A stretch of DNA of 48,517 bases, taken from the NCBI GenBank assembly GCA_022709365.1, contig JAKLIY010000032.1:1-48517 (forward strand), given 5' to 3'. The position numbers and the translations under genes were made by a program. Source of the stretch: Pseudomonadota bacterium (GTDB taxonomy: Bacteria; Pseudomonadota; Gammaproteobacteria; Competibacterales; Competibacteraceae). Within the stretch, counting starts at the first letter, position 1, and each line of letters starts with the position of its first letter. Shown in pieces: positions 6,891 to 15,481 of the stretch. The notes beneath the pieces are model-generated. The model saw only the letters and a list, made by a program, of their open reading frames with translations, had not been told where the DNA came from and searched no databases.

Positions 6891-7793
6891 ATGTCGCGGC
6901 ACCAACGAATCAATGATCGGGACTGGGTTAGCGCATCGGGCATGGCCTTGGCGCTCCTGCTCGGCGTGGCTCTTCCGGCCGGGTTGGCTTCCGCCCGAAC
7001 CGACACCGCCCCGGACGCAGCGCCCCCACCCGCATTCTCCACCGTTGTTGGAGTGGATTTACCGCATACCGACGGTTTTGGCCTTCTGCCCAAACCACCG
7101 GCTTTTTCGCAGGAGGACAGTGATCGGCTGTTCGCTGAAGGGAAGCGCACCTGCGACGGTCCCTGTGTCACGCCGTTTGGCACAGTGCTGGGCGTCGCCG
7201 ACGGCGCGGAGGGCCGTTCCAACTGCGTGTCGACCTGCATCCGGCCCGAATATTCTTTTCTCGACCGCACCTCGGGCGCCGTCTCGGTGCACGCGGACGA
7301 CCCCAAGCAAGAGAACCTCCGGTACATCGGCGTAACCTACCAGTGCGTGGAATACGCCCGCAAATGGTGGATGAAAAACCTCGACATCACCTTCGGCAGC
7401 GTCGATAGCGCCAACGAAATTCTGTACCTCACCGAAGGGAAAAACCTCGAAACTCAGCAACCGTTTCCCCTGGCCCGCTCCATCAATGGCGCCGCCCGCC
7501 GCCCGCCCCGGCGGGGAGATTTGGTGGTGTATTACCCCGACCGGGCCGATCCCGAATGGCGTCACGGCCACGCCGCCGTGGTCGTGGCGGTGGACCTGAA
7601 TCAGGGCTACGTCGCCCTAGCGGAGGAGAACTACGACAACCAGCCCTGGCAAAATCCCCAGGCTTTCGCCCGTCAAATCCGGTTGTTCGAGGTGGGCGGG
7701 CGGTACACGCTGCTGGACGTGCCGCCAACCGCTAACCGAAACCCCGAAGGTGGCCGCATCGCTGGCTGGTTGTATCCTTTGACGGGTCGATAG
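6891..7793 (+). CDS. Exported CHAP-domain amidase, glutathionylspermidine-amidase-like
   Basis: An N-terminal signal peptide (hydrophobic core about residues 17-33) is followed by a cysteine-containing linker with two CxxxC pairs (C88/C92 and C112/C116) and a CHAP domain. The catalytic set is visible: C152 in YQCVEYARKWW, H227 in HGHAAVVVAV and E245 in ALAEENYDN. The end RIAGWLYPL resembles the amidase domain of bifunctional glutathionylspermidine synthetase/amidase. The synthetase domain is absent and the protein is predicted to be exported, so it may cleave peptidoglycan peptides or another amide outside the cytoplasm. It has normal GC content. The three genes 5555-7793 form a unit inserted in the cox operon. 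Confidence 0.8.
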   Translation: MSRHQRINDRDWVSASGMALALLLGVALPAGLASARTDTAPDAAPPPAFSTVVGVDLPHTDGFGLLPKPPAFSQEDSDRLFAEGKRTCDGPCVTPFGTVLGVADGAEGRSNCVSTCIRPEYSFLDRTSGAVSVHADDPKQENLRYIGVTYQCVEYARKWWMKNLDITFGSVDSANEILYLTEGKNLETQQPFPLARSINGAARRPPRRGDLVVYYPDRADPEWRHGHAAVVVAVDLNQGYVALAEENYDNQPWQNPQAFARQIRLFEVGGRYTLLDVPPTANRNPEGGRIAGWLYPLTGR

Positions 7794-8003
7794 CGGGTTG
7801 TTCGGCCACCGGGACTACGTAATTCAGCAACAACTGCCGTGGCCGCTTCAATCCAGAAAACTGACACTAATCGTTAATAGCACGCCTGCGGGCCGTCGCC
7901 GCGTCAAATCCGCTCCAGCGTCGCCGATTCGACGGTCTTTCCGCTGGCGCAACGGCGGCGGCGCGCAGTCTCCTCCTAAATTTCCCGGCGTAAAGCTCGG
8001 ATA

Positions 8004-8032
8004 TTGACAAGATTCTATTAGCGGTCTACTTG
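8004..8032 (+). promoter_or_regulatory. Second copy of the cox operon promoter
   Basis: TTGACA (8004-8009), 17 bases, TACTTG (8027-8032), in a block closely matching 2020-2062, including the flanking CTCGG and TTGTTAAT. It may drive coxC and the genes after it, which the inserted genes would otherwise separate from the original promoter. The 210 bases before it (7794-8003) hold nothing I recognise. Confidence 0.5.
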
Positions 8033-8062
8033 TTAATCGAAATGAACAACGGGAGAAGCGCC

Positions 8063-8341
8063 ATGGCTTGTAATCGTACCGCACACGCAGGCGCAATGGC
8101 CCCAAGTGGCGCGCTAGACCCGAGGAGCGGTGATGCTCGCGCCGATTTTACCGTGAACCTGACACCGGGCTTGGCGGCGCAGCATTTCCAGAAAATCGAG
8201 TGCTTCTGCTTTACCCAACAACCGTTTCAGCCGGGAGAGGCACGGGATATGCCGGCCACGTTCCGCATCGATCCAGCGTTACCGCCGGAAGTGCGCACCG
8301 TGATGCTGTCCTACACGTTTTTTAAACGGGACGGTGCTTAG
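8063..8341 (+). pseudogene. Chimeric remnant: coxB start fused to the ctaG 3' end
   Basis: The frame begins with a weak coxB-like start: ADFTVNLTPG here compares with ADFTLNMTRG at the mature N-terminus of CoxB. It then switches directly to the last ~57 residues of CtaG, with the CFCF copper motif and the LSYTFFKRDG end almost unchanged. The ctaG-derived DNA (about 8165-8341) is nearly the same as 5268-5445. A ribosome-binding site (GGGAGAAG) and ATG remain, so a 92-residue protein could be made, but it lacks the ctaG membrane helix and most of its fold. It looks like a scar left by tandem duplication of coxB-ctaD-ctaG and internal deletion; a small functional product cannot be excluded. Confidence 0.8.
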
Positions 8342-8378
8342 TACCCTTTTCACCGCCGACGATTAGGAGTTGGTTCAC

Positions 8379-9254
8379 ATGAGCCACGCGCTAGAGTCTG
8401 TGTCCGATCATTATTATGTGCCGCACCAAAGCTACTGGCCGATCATCGCCTCCATCGGGTTGTTTACCCTGATGCTGGGCGGGGCGACCTGGCTGAACAG
8501 CGGCAGCGATACGCTGTTCTGGATCGGCGTCGCCCTGTTGCTGACGGTGATGTTCGGCTGGTTCGGCACGGTCGTTTATGAAAGCGAAAAGGGCTTGTAC
8601 AACGCGCAGATGGATCGCTCATTCCGCTGGGGGATGGTCTGGTTCATCTTTTCGGAAGTGATGTTTTTCGCCGCCTTCTTTGGCGCGCTGTTCTATGCCC
8701 GCAGCTATGCGGTGCCGTGGCTGGGCGGGGAAACCGGCCATGGGGTGCTGACTCAGAGTTTGCTTTGGCCCAAGTATGAAGCCGCCTGGCCGACCAACGG
8801 TCCCGGCGCGATCGGCGGCTTTTTTGCGCCCATGCATCCCTGGGGATTACCGGCCATTAACACGCTGATTCTATTGAGCAGCGGCGCAACGATCACCTGG
8901 GCGCACTGGGGAATGGTGGAGGGCCGTCGTACCCAGTTGATCAAGGGACTCGCGGCAACAGTCGCTCTGGGAGCGCTATTTCTGAGTTTGCAGGTCTATG
9001 AGTATCGCCACGCCTATCAGGACTTGCACCTCACTCTGGGCAGCGGCATCTACGGCTCCACGTTTTACCTGTTGACCGGCTTTCATGGACTGCATGTCAC
9101 CATTGGCGCGGTGATGCTGACCGTCATTCTGTTGCGCACCCTAGCCGGACATTTCACGCCGCAGCGTCATTTCGCTTTTGAAGCCGCCGCTTGGTACTGG
9201 CATTTCGTCGATGTCGTGTGGCTGGGATTATTTATCTTCGTTTACTGGCTGTGA
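8379..9254 (+). CDS. coxC: Cytochrome c oxidase subunit III
   Basis: Subunit III is an integral membrane protein that stabilises the catalytic core and proton uptake. Seven hydrophobic segments are visible. Family motifs include RWGMVWFIFSEVMFFAAFF, TGFHGLHVTIGAVML and the C-terminal WYWHFVDVVWLGLFIFVYWL. Length (291 residues) is normal. The ATG at 8379 follows AGGAG at a spacing of nine; a TTG at 8370 in the same frame is less likely. It lies 37 bases downstream of the chimeric ctaG remnant, which preserves the original ctaG-coxC junction. Confidence 0.95.
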   Translation: MSHALESVSDHYYVPHQSYWPIIASIGLFTLMLGGATWLNSGSDTLFWIGVALLLTVMFGWFGTVVYESEKGLYNAQMDRSFRWGMVWFIFSEVMFFAAFFGALFYARSYAVPWLGGETGHGVLTQSLLWPKYEAAWPTNGPGAIGGFFAPMHPWGLPAINTLILLSSGATITWAHWGMVEGRRTQLIKGLAATVALGALFLSLQVYEYRHAYQDLHLTLGSGIYGSTFYLLTGFHGLHVTIGAVMLTVILLRTLAGHFTPQRHFAFEAAAWYWHFVDVVWLGLFIFVYWL

Positions 9255-9263
9255 GCGGCGGTG

Positions 9264-9467
9264 CTACAGGCCATGCGGGGCCAGCAGGCCGGTGGCATAG
9301 GCCAACATCAGCAAGATAAACAGCGCCGCCGATAGCGCCACGCGCACCGTGAGCGCCTTGGCGGTGCGCCGTCCCTGTCCCCGGTCACGGATCATGAAGA
9401 CCAGCCCGGAACCCAGACTGGACAGAATGAGCAACAGCATGAACACCACCAGCAATTTGATCAGCAT
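9264..9467 (-). CDS. DUF2909 twin-transmembrane protein
   Basis: A 67-residue protein with two hydrophobic helices (about residues 2-25 and 40-60) joined by a basic loop (FMIRDRGQGRRTAKAL). This matches the small membrane proteins of the DUF2909 family that sit between coxC and surf1 in Pseudomonas-type cox clusters, where they also read against the operon. The ATG at 9467 has GGGGAA upstream; a TTG two codons earlier is an alternative. A role in oxidase assembly is assumed from position only. Confidence 0.8.
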   Translation of the reverse strand: MLIKLLVVFMLLLILSSLGSGLVFMIRDRGQGRRTAKALTVRVALSAALFILLMLAYATGLLAPHGL

Positions 9468-9530
9468 GAGCAATTCCCCGTATTGGCGTAATTTTCATTG
9501 TAGTCCGGATGGACGGTAGCGGAATCGGCA

Positions 9531-10289
9531 ATGCGGATGGGTCGCTGGATTTTTCAACCCTGCTGGGCGTCAACTCTGGCGGTGTTACTGTTATTACCGG
9601 TGCTGCTCAGTCTCGGCTTCTGGCAACTGGACCGGGCGCGACAGAAAGCCGAACTCCAGGCGGCGTTTGCCGAACGGTCCCGGTGGCCGCCAGCGCCGCT
9701 GGACGGTTTGGATACTGCCGACCGGGATAGTCTTTATCGCCGGGTGATTGCAACGGGTCATTACGACAATGAGCATCAAGTCTTGCTGGATAACCAGTTG
9801 CGCGAAGGGCAGCCCGGCTACCATGTGCTAACGCCGTTGCGGCTGGCTGATGGCGGGGCGATTCTAGTCAACCGGGGCTGGACGCCGCTCGGCGAGTCGC
9901 GGCAAACGTTGCCCAATATCGCCGTGACTGTTGAAGCGATTACAGTAAACGGCTGGCTGGCGCAACCGGCTAATCCGGGGCTGCGGCTCGGCGATGCCGC
10001 TGGCGCGGATCAAAACTGGCCCCGGGTCACGCCCTATATTGATTATGAACGACTGGCGGCTATTCTCGGTTATCCGCTGCGGCCCGCGCTGATTTTGCTG
10101 GAGCCGAATCAGCCGCAGGGTTATATACGCGACTGGCGACCCCATTTCGGCGGTTTCGGCCCGGAACGCCATCAGGGCTATGCCGTCCAGTGGTTCGCGC
10201 TGGCGGTGACGTTGGTGATTTTGTACCTCGCGACTCATGTTCGCCGTATTTCAGCCAAATCTAATGAATGCGCAAACTCTTCCGATTAA
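9531..10289 (+). CDS. SURF1 family cytochrome oxidase biogenesis protein
   Basis: SURF1 (Shy1) proteins help insert haem A into subunit I. The protein has the hallmark topology: an N-terminal membrane helix (about residues 12-30, LLLLPVLLSLGFWQLDRA), a large periplasmic loop with LLDNQLREGQPGYHVLTPL and ILVNRGWTP, and a second membrane helix near the C-terminus (WFALAVTLVILYL). At 252 residues it is of standard length. The ATG at 9531 is followed by a second ATG two codons later; neither has a strong ribosome-binding site. Its end overlaps the next gene by 26 bases. Confidence 0.93.
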   Translation: MRMGRWIFQPCWASTLAVLLLLPVLLSLGFWQLDRARQKAELQAAFAERSRWPPAPLDGLDTADRDSLYRRVIATGHYDNEHQVLLDNQLREGQPGYHVLTPLRLADGGAILVNRGWTPLGESRQTLPNIAVTVEAITVNGWLAQPANPGLRLGDAAGADQNWPRVTPYIDYERLAAILGYPLRPALILLEPNQPQGYIRDWRPHFGGFGPERHQGYAVQWFALAVTLVILYLATHVRRISAKSNECANSSD

Positions 10290-10878
10290 CGGCGCGACGA
10301 TCCCGGTTCCCTGGTGGCGACGGCTGTATCTGCTGTTCATTGTTGCCTGTTTCGCGGTTCCGCTGGCGGCAGCGGGGTGGCTGGCGGGACACTGGACGCC
10401 CGGCCACACAGTTCAGCACGGTGAGTTATTAAATCCTGCCCGGTCGCTGGATCTCCGCTTGACTGCACTCGACGGGCGTTCGACAACGCTCCGGGGACGC
10501 TGGATATTGCTCTACGCCGGTTCAGCCCGCGAGTGCGATGCGCGTTGCCATACCGCGCTGTACGATTTGCGACAGGTCCGGCTGGCGCTGGGTAAGGAGA
10601 TGGAACGAGTGGCAACGGTACTGCTGCTGGATGCACTGCCTGACGCTCCGTTGCGTCAATGGCTGGCCGGTGAACATGCGGCGATGACGGTCGGAGTAGA
10701 CGCTGCTGGCATAAAAAGCTTGCTGGCGGAGGCGTTTGCTGACGCCGACGCAACCGGCGACTGGATTTATCTGATCGATCCGCTGGGCAATTTGTTGATG
10801 CGCTACCCGGTCACGGTAGAGCCGCGTGGCGTACTCAAAGACCTGCAACGGTTGCTGAAATGGTCTCAGATCGGCTAA
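10264..10878 (+). CDS. Membrane-anchored Sco-like thioredoxin-fold protein of the cox cluster
   Basis: One membrane helix (about residues 20-41) anchors a domain with C91 and C95 in a CxxxC motif (ECDARCHTALYDLRQVR), the spacing used by Sco1/SenC copper chaperones and matching their usual LxDLR follow-up. The C-terminal YLIDPLGNLLMRYP is also thioredoxin/Sco-like. Pseudomonas-type clusters have a gene of this kind between surf1 and ctaA. A role in reducing or metallating CuA is inference. I start it at ATG 10264, in the surf1 overlap; the frame is open from 10237. No separate SenC gene follows ctaB here. Confidence 0.75.
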   Translation: MNAQTLPINGATIPVPWWRRLYLLFIVACFAVPLAAAGWLAGHWTPGHTVQHGELLNPARSLDLRLTALDGRSTTLRGRWILLYAGSARECDARCHTALYDLRQVRLALGKEMERVATVLLLDALPDAPLRQWLAGEHAAMTVGVDAAGIKSLLAEAFADADATGDWIYLIDPLGNLLMRYPVTVEPRGVLKDLQRLLKWSQIG

Positions 10879-11888
10879 AGCGGGTCCGGGCGACGCTCTT
10901 TCACCGACTGGACTGGATCGCGCTGGCGTTAACGCTCATCGTGGTGCTGCTAGGCGCTTATGTGCGGCTGTCGGATGCCGGACTGGGTTGCCCAGACTGG
11001 CCCGGTTGTTATGGACGGTTACTCGACCTCCCCGATGAGGCCCGGCAAATCGCCGAGGCTAACGCTGCCTATCCGCATCGTCCCGTGGAACCCGCGAAAG
11101 CCTGGAAAGAGATGATCCATCGTTATTGCGCCGGTCTATTGGGTGTGTTGGTGCTAACGCTGGCCGCGCTGGCCTGGCGAAACCGGCGTGATCCGGCACA
11201 ACCGCTGGCCCTGCCGCTAGCCCTGCTGGGACTCATCCTGTTTCAGTCGCTGTTGGGGATGTGGACGGTAACTTGGCAGCTCAAGCCAGTTGTGGTCATG
11301 GGGCATCTGCTGGGCGGACTGACGACGCTGAGTCTCCTGGCCTGGCTGGTTTTACGTCAGGGGCGCTATGGCCAGGAGGAGCGAGTGGTAGAAGATCGGC
11401 GTTTGCGCCAGTACGCACTGCTCGGCTTAACGTTGCTGGTTGTGCAAATCGCGCTCGGCGGCTGGACCAGCGCTAATTACGCGGCGCTGGCTTGCCCGGA
11501 TTTACCCACCTGCCAGACCCACTGGATTCCGCCATTAGCGTTTAACGAAGCGTTCACCCTATGGCGGGGACTCGGCGTTTCCTATGAGGGCGGGGTGCTG
11601 GGCAACGATGCCCGCGTCACCATTCATCTAATGCACCGACTGGGTGCGGTAGCCGTGCTGCTCTATTTAGGATGGCTGGTCGGACGGCTGTGGACGGCTA
11701 ATCGCCCGATGCGCATGATGGCAGGGATCATCGCCCTGTTGTTGGCGATCCAGATTGGCCTGGGCATCGCCAATGTCTTGCTGCGCTTGCCATTGCCGGT
11801 GGCGGTTGCTCACAACGCGGGAGCGGCGCTGCTGCTGCTGGCGCTGGTGGTACTCAACCATCGGTTGCGCCCGGAACCTGCGGCATGA
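10860..11888 (+). CDS. ctaA: Haem A synthase (COX15 family)
   Basis: This enzyme oxidises the methyl group of haem O to the formyl group of haem A. Eight hydrophobic helices are expected in 342 residues. Motifs include [21 protein letters not shown] near the N-terminus, the haem-ligand region [11 protein letters not shown] and its counterpart [13 protein letters not shown], and the mid-protein [10 protein letters not shown]. The last helix holds the final histidine in [13 protein letters not shown]. The start overlaps the preceding gene by 19 bases and the stop overlaps the ctaB start as ATGA, so translation is probably coupled. Confidence 0.95.
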   Translation: MVSDRLKRVRATLFHRLDWIALALTLIVVLLGAYVRLSDAGLGCPDWPGCYGRLLDLPDEARQIAEANAAYPHRPVEPAKAWKEMIHRYCAGLLGVLVLTLAALAWRNRRDPAQPLALPLALLGLILFQSLLGMWTVTWQLKPVVVMGHLLGGLTTLSLLAWLVLRQGRYGQEERVVEDRRLRQYALLGLTLLVVQIALGGWTSANYAALACPDLPTCQTHWIPPLAFNEAFTLWRGLGVSYEGGVLGNDARVTIHLMHRLGAVAVLLYLGWLVGRLWTANRPMRMMAGIIALLLAIQIGLGIANVLLRLPLPVAVAHNAGAALLLLALVVLNHRLRPEPAA

Positions 11889-12784
11889 CCACCCTCGCCC
11901 TTCACACCTTGCGCGCCCGCTGGCGGGATTATCTGGAGCTGACCAAACCCCGCGTCGTAGCCTTGATTACCTTTACCGCTCTGGTCGGCATGTTGCTGGC
12001 GACGCCCGGCATGGCTCCCTGGCCCATCCTGCTGTTCGGCTCGCTGGGCATTGCCCTGATGGCCGGTTCTGCCGCCGCCATCAATCACCTGGTCGACCGG
12101 CGGGTGGACGCCCTGATGGCCCGCACCTGTCGTCGGCCCTTACCGAGCGGGCATCTGGAAGCCTGGGAAGTGCTGGGATTTGCGCTGCTCATCGGCGCGC
12201 TCGGTTTCGTGTTGCTGCTAACGTTCGCCAATGGGCTGACGGCGGTGCTGACGTTTACCGCCCTGATCGGCTATGCGGTGATCTACACGCTGTTCCTCAA
12301 GCGGGCCACGCCGCAGAACATTGTGATTGGCGGCGCAGCAGGCGCGGCTCCACCGCTGCTGGGTTGGACAGCGGTCACCGGCCAGGTCGATCCCGGCGCA
12401 TTGCTGCTATTCCTGATTATCTATGTCTGGACCCCGCCGCACTTCTGGGCGCTGGCCATCCACCGCCGCCATGACTACGCCAGCGCTGATCTCCCGATGT
12501 TGCCAGTGACGCACGGCGTCGCGTTCACCCGGCTGCACATTTTGCTGTACACCATCCTGCTATTTCTGATCACACTGCTGCCATTTCTGACCGGGATGAG
12601 CGGCTGGATTTATCTGCTGGGCGCGGTCGGGCTGGGCCTGCGCTTTCTCAGCTATGCCATTCGGCTTTACGCCACCGGCGATGATCGGCTGGCCATGCCG
12701 ACCTTCGGTTTTTCCATCGTTTACCTGTTTGGCGTGTTCGCCGCGCTGCTGCTCGATCATTACGCCGCGCCCCAGCTTGGGTAG
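11885..12784 (+). CDS. ctaB: Protohaem IX farnesyltransferase (haem O synthase)
   Basis: CtaB farnesylates protohaem to haem O, the substrate of CtaA. It belongs to the UbiA family of membrane prenyltransferases: the first Asp-rich motif is [20 protein letters not shown], and the loop with [20 protein letters not shown] is typical of COX10. The start region [16 protein letters not shown] is also diagnostic. Length (299 residues) is normal. It starts in an ATGA overlap with ctaA and closes the aa3 block; cbb3 genes start about 205 bases later on the same strand. Confidence 0.95.
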   Translation: MTTLALHTLRARWRDYLELTKPRVVALITFTALVGMLLATPGMAPWPILLFGSLGIALMAGSAAAINHLVDRRVDALMARTCRRPLPSGHLEAWEVLGFALLIGALGFVLLLTFANGLTAVLTFTALIGYAVIYTLFLKRATPQNIVIGGAAGAAPPLLGWTAVTGQVDPGALLLFLIIYVWTPPHFWALAIHRRHDYASADLPMLPVTHGVAFTRLHILLYTILLFLITLLPFLTGMSGWIYLLGAVGLGLRFLSYAIRLYATGDDRLAMPTFGFSIVYLFGVFAALLLDHYAAPQLG

Positions 12785-12989
12785 CCGGTATCTGGAAACG
12801 TCAGCGAAAAGGTCCCGGATGCTCCCCGGTTTTTTAATCCTGTTAGCCGACGCTGATTGAGGAAACCGCGCAGATATTAGTAGAATAGGCTGTCATCAAG
12901 ACCCACCCCGGCGCGTTTTTCCATCCTGATTTTAATTATTGGAAAACGCTCATAAAAATCCCAACATGGCTTGCTAAGGAGACTTGGAC

Positions 12990-14438
12990 ATGGCCCAAAG
13001 CTCAGCGTTGCCAGCCGAGCAGTACAACTACGACATCGTCCGCAAATTTACAATCATGGCGATGGTGTGGGCAGTGCTCGGTATGTCCGTTGGCGTGTAT
13101 ATCGCCAGCGAATTGGCTTGGCCCTTCCTGAACTTCGATATTCCCCAACTGACCTTTGGGCGGCTGCGCCCGGTTCACACCACTCTGGTGATCTTTGGTT
13201 TCGGCGGCAGCGCGCTATTCGCCACCTCCTACTACGTCGTACAACGCACCTGCCAGGCGCGGTTGGCCTTTCCCTGGGTGGCCGAGTTCACTTTCTGGGG
13301 CTGGACTGGCGGCGTCGCGCTGGGCGCGCTGAGCTACGTTTCGGGCATTACCCAAGGGCGTGAATACGCCGAATTTGAATGGCCGCTGGACATCGCGATC
13401 ACTCTAGTGTGGGTATCCTATTTCGCGGTGTATGTGGAAACCATTCGCCGCCGCAGCCAGCCGCATATCTATGTGGCCAACTGGTTCTACCTGGCGTTCA
13501 TCGTGGCGGTTGCCCTGTTGCACATCTTCAACAACCTGGCGGTGCCGATCAGCCTGACCAAATCCTACAGCCTGTTCTCCGGGGTGCAGGACGCCATGAC
13601 CCAGTGGTGGTATGGGCACAACGCGGTCGGCTTCTTCCTGACCGCGGCCTTCCTCGGCATGATGTACTACTTCGTACCCAAGCAGGCGGGCCGCCCGGTT
13701 TATTCCTACCGGCTGTCGATCATCCACTTCTGGGCGCTGATCTTCCTGTACATGTGGGCCGGCGGTCATCACCTGCACTGGACTTCGCTACCGGACTGGG
13801 TTTCCACCCTGGCGGCGACCTTCTCCATCATCCTGCTGATGCCGTCCTGGGGCGGCATGATCAACGGCATCATGACCCTGTCCGGCGCGTGGGATAAATT
13901 GCGCTCCGACCCGATCATGCTGTTCCTGATCACCTCGCTGTCGTTCTACGGCATGTCCACGTTTGAAGGCCCTTTGATGTCGCTGAAGAGCGTTAACGCC
14001 CTGTCGCATTACACCGACTGGACGATCGGCCATGTGCATTCCGGTGCACTGGGCTGGGTGGCGCTGGTCAGCTTCGGCTCCTTCTACCATCTGATTCCCC
14101 GGTTATGGGAAAAGAAGATGTATAGCCAGACACTGATCTATGTCCACTTCTGGCTGGCGACCATCGGCATCGTGCTCTACATCACCTCGATGTGGGTCGC
14201 GGGCATCGGCCAGGGTCTGATGCTGCGCAGCTTCGACGATTACGGCAACCTGGCCTACACGTTCATCGAGACGGTCGAGTTCATGCACACACCGTATGTC
14301 TGGCGGGCGCTGGGTGGCGCGTTCTTCGTCTCCGGCGTGCTGGTCATGGTGTACAACATGGCGATGACCCTGCGGGCGGCCCGTCGCGAGCAGGCGGATG
14401 TGGAAGCCAAGCTGGCCGCCAAGCTGGCCAAGGCCTGA
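12990..14438 (+). CDS. ccoN: cbb3-type cytochrome c oxidase subunit I
   Basis: CcoN is the catalytic subunit of the high-affinity cbb3 oxidase, with low-spin haem b, haem b3 and CuB. It has the diagnostic histidines: [13 protein letters not shown] for haem b, [16 protein letters not shown] with the CuB ligand region, [11 protein letters not shown] for the CuB pair, and [11 protein letters not shown] for the haem ligands near the end. At 482 residues it is typical. I use ATG 12990 (AGGAG at good spacing); a TTG two codons earlier is in frame. No convincing FNR box (TTGAT-N4-ATCAA) was found in the 205 bases upstream. Confidence 0.96.
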   Translation: MAQSSALPAEQYNYDIVRKFTIMAMVWAVLGMSVGVYIASELAWPFLNFDIPQLTFGRLRPVHTTLVIFGFGGSALFATSYYVVQRTCQARLAFPWVAEFTFWGWTGGVALGALSYVSGITQGREYAEFEWPLDIAITLVWVSYFAVYVETIRRRSQPHIYVANWFYLAFIVAVALLHIFNNLAVPISLTKSYSLFSGVQDAMTQWWYGHNAVGFFLTAAFLGMMYYFVPKQAGRPVYSYRLSIIHFWALIFLYMWAGGHHLHWTSLPDWVSTLAATFSIILLMPSWGGMINGIMTLSGAWDKLRSDPIMLFLITSLSFYGMSTFEGPLMSLKSVNALSHYTDWTIGHVHSGALGWVALVSFGSFYHLIPRLWEKKMYSQTLIYVHFWLATIGIVLYITSMWVAGIGQGLMLRSFDDYGNLAYTFIETVEFMHTPYVWRALGGAFFVSGVLVMVYNMAMTLRAARREQADVEAKLAAKLAKA

Positions 14439-14467
14439 GCGAACAGCGCTTCGGAGAATAAATCATC

Positions 14468-15202
14468 ATGCGACATGAACATATTGAAACCAACTCCGGC
14501 CTGATGCTGTTGCTGATCCTGGTTGTGATCAGCATCGGCGGTCTGGTGGAAATCGTCCCGCTGTTCTACATCAACGAGACGATTGAGAAAGTCGACGGGG
14601 TACGGCCCTATACGCCGCTGGAATTACGCGGCCGCGACATCTACGTGCGTGAGGGCTGCTACCTGTGCCATTCCCAGCAGATTCGCCCGTTCCGCGACGA
14701 GTGGCTGCGCTACGGCCATTACTCGCTGGCGGCGGAATCGCAGTATGACCATCCTTTCCAGTGGGGTTCCAAGCGTACTGGCCCCGATTTGGCGCGTCTG
14801 GGTGGTAAGTACTCGAATCAGTGGCACGTCCAGCATCTGAAGGCGCCGCGCTCAGTGGTGCCGCAATCCATCATGCCCAACTATCCGTGGCTGCTGAATA
14901 CGGAATTGGACACTTCGGATGTGGCGGACCGGATGCGCGCCTTGCGGGCGACCGGCGTCCCCTATTCCGTGACCCAGGCCGAGTATGAAGCCAACGTCAA
15001 GAAGTTCGGCGAGGCGGTCGCAGTGCAACTGGATATCAGCAAGGCCCGGGATAGCTTGTTCAATCAGGCGCGCGAGCGGGATTTCGACGGTCTTCCAGGC
15101 CAGATCACCGAGATGGAAGCGCTGGTCGCTTATCTGCAGGTGCTGGGGACCATGGTGGACTTCACCAAGTACGACGAAGGCTATTTCGCCACGTTCCGTT
15201 AA
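14468..15202 (+). CDS. ccoO: cbb3 oxidase monohaem subunit
   Basis: CcoO is a membrane-anchored monohaem cytochrome c that passes electrons to CcoN. The N-terminal helix (about residues 11-35) is followed by the haem motif CYLCH (C64, C67, H68) in [14 protein letters not shown]. The methionine ligand is probably in the [10 protein letters not shown] stretch. Length is 244 residues. The gene has a GGAGAA site and starts 29 bases after ccoN. Confidence 0.96.
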   Translation: MRHEHIETNSGLMLLLILVVISIGGLVEIVPLFYINETIEKVDGVRPYTPLELRGRDIYVREGCYLCHSQQIRPFRDEWLRYGHYSLAAESQYDHPFQWGSKRTGPDLARLGGKYSNQWHVQHLKAPRSVVPQSIMPNYPWLLNTELDTSDVADRMRALRATGVPYSVTQAEYEANVKKFGEAVAVQLDISKARDSLFNQARERDFDGLPGQITEMEALVAYLQVLGTMVDFTKYDEGYFATFR

Positions 15203-15210
15203 CAACCAAC

Positions 15211-15228
15211 GTCCCCCTTCGGGGGGAC
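15211..15228 (+). promoter_or_regulatory. UUCG-capped hairpin between ccoO and ccoQ
   Basis: GTCCCCC pairs perfectly with GGGGGAC around a TTCG loop. A seven-pair GC stem with a UUCG tetraloop is exceptionally stable in RNA. No T-run follows, so it is more likely an mRNA processing or stability element that sets subunit ratios than a full terminator; it starts 8 bases after the ccoO stop. Confidence 0.6.
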
Positions 15229-15247
15229 TGGATGGAGCTTCCGACCG

Positions 15248-15478
15248 ATGTCCGACTGGCTGCTGTGGTTCACCAGCATGGAAAACTCCAAGCCTTTAGC
15301 GCTATTGCTGTTTTTCGGCGCTTTTTGCGGCGTTCTGCTCTATGTGTTCACGGGTAAGCACCGCACCCGGCGACTGGAGTCCTATAAGTACATTCCACTC
15401 GACGACGATGAACCGCAACCGTCCCGGACGGCGCGGGCCGAAGGATCTCACCCAATCCCGCAAGGTGATGGACAATAA
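15248..15478 (+). CDS. ccoQ: cbb3 oxidase small subunit CcoQ
   Basis: A 76-residue protein with one membrane helix (about residues 16-33, PLALLLFFGAFCGVLLYVF) followed by a charged tail with the family pattern RRLESYKYIPLDDDE. CcoQ stabilises the association of CcoP with the core. It sits in the expected place between ccoO and ccoP, with GGATGGAGCTT upstream as ribosome-binding site. Confidence 0.9.
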   Translation: MSDWLLWFTSMENSKPLALLLFFGAFCGVLLYVFTGKHRTRRLESYKYIPLDDDEPQPSRTARAEGSHPIPQGDGQ

Positions 15479-15481
15479 ACA

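Noticed and set aside
12785..12989. Possible FNR/ANR box before ccoN
   Set aside because: ATCAA and TGATT half sites occur but not with the TTGAT-N4-ATCAA spacing.
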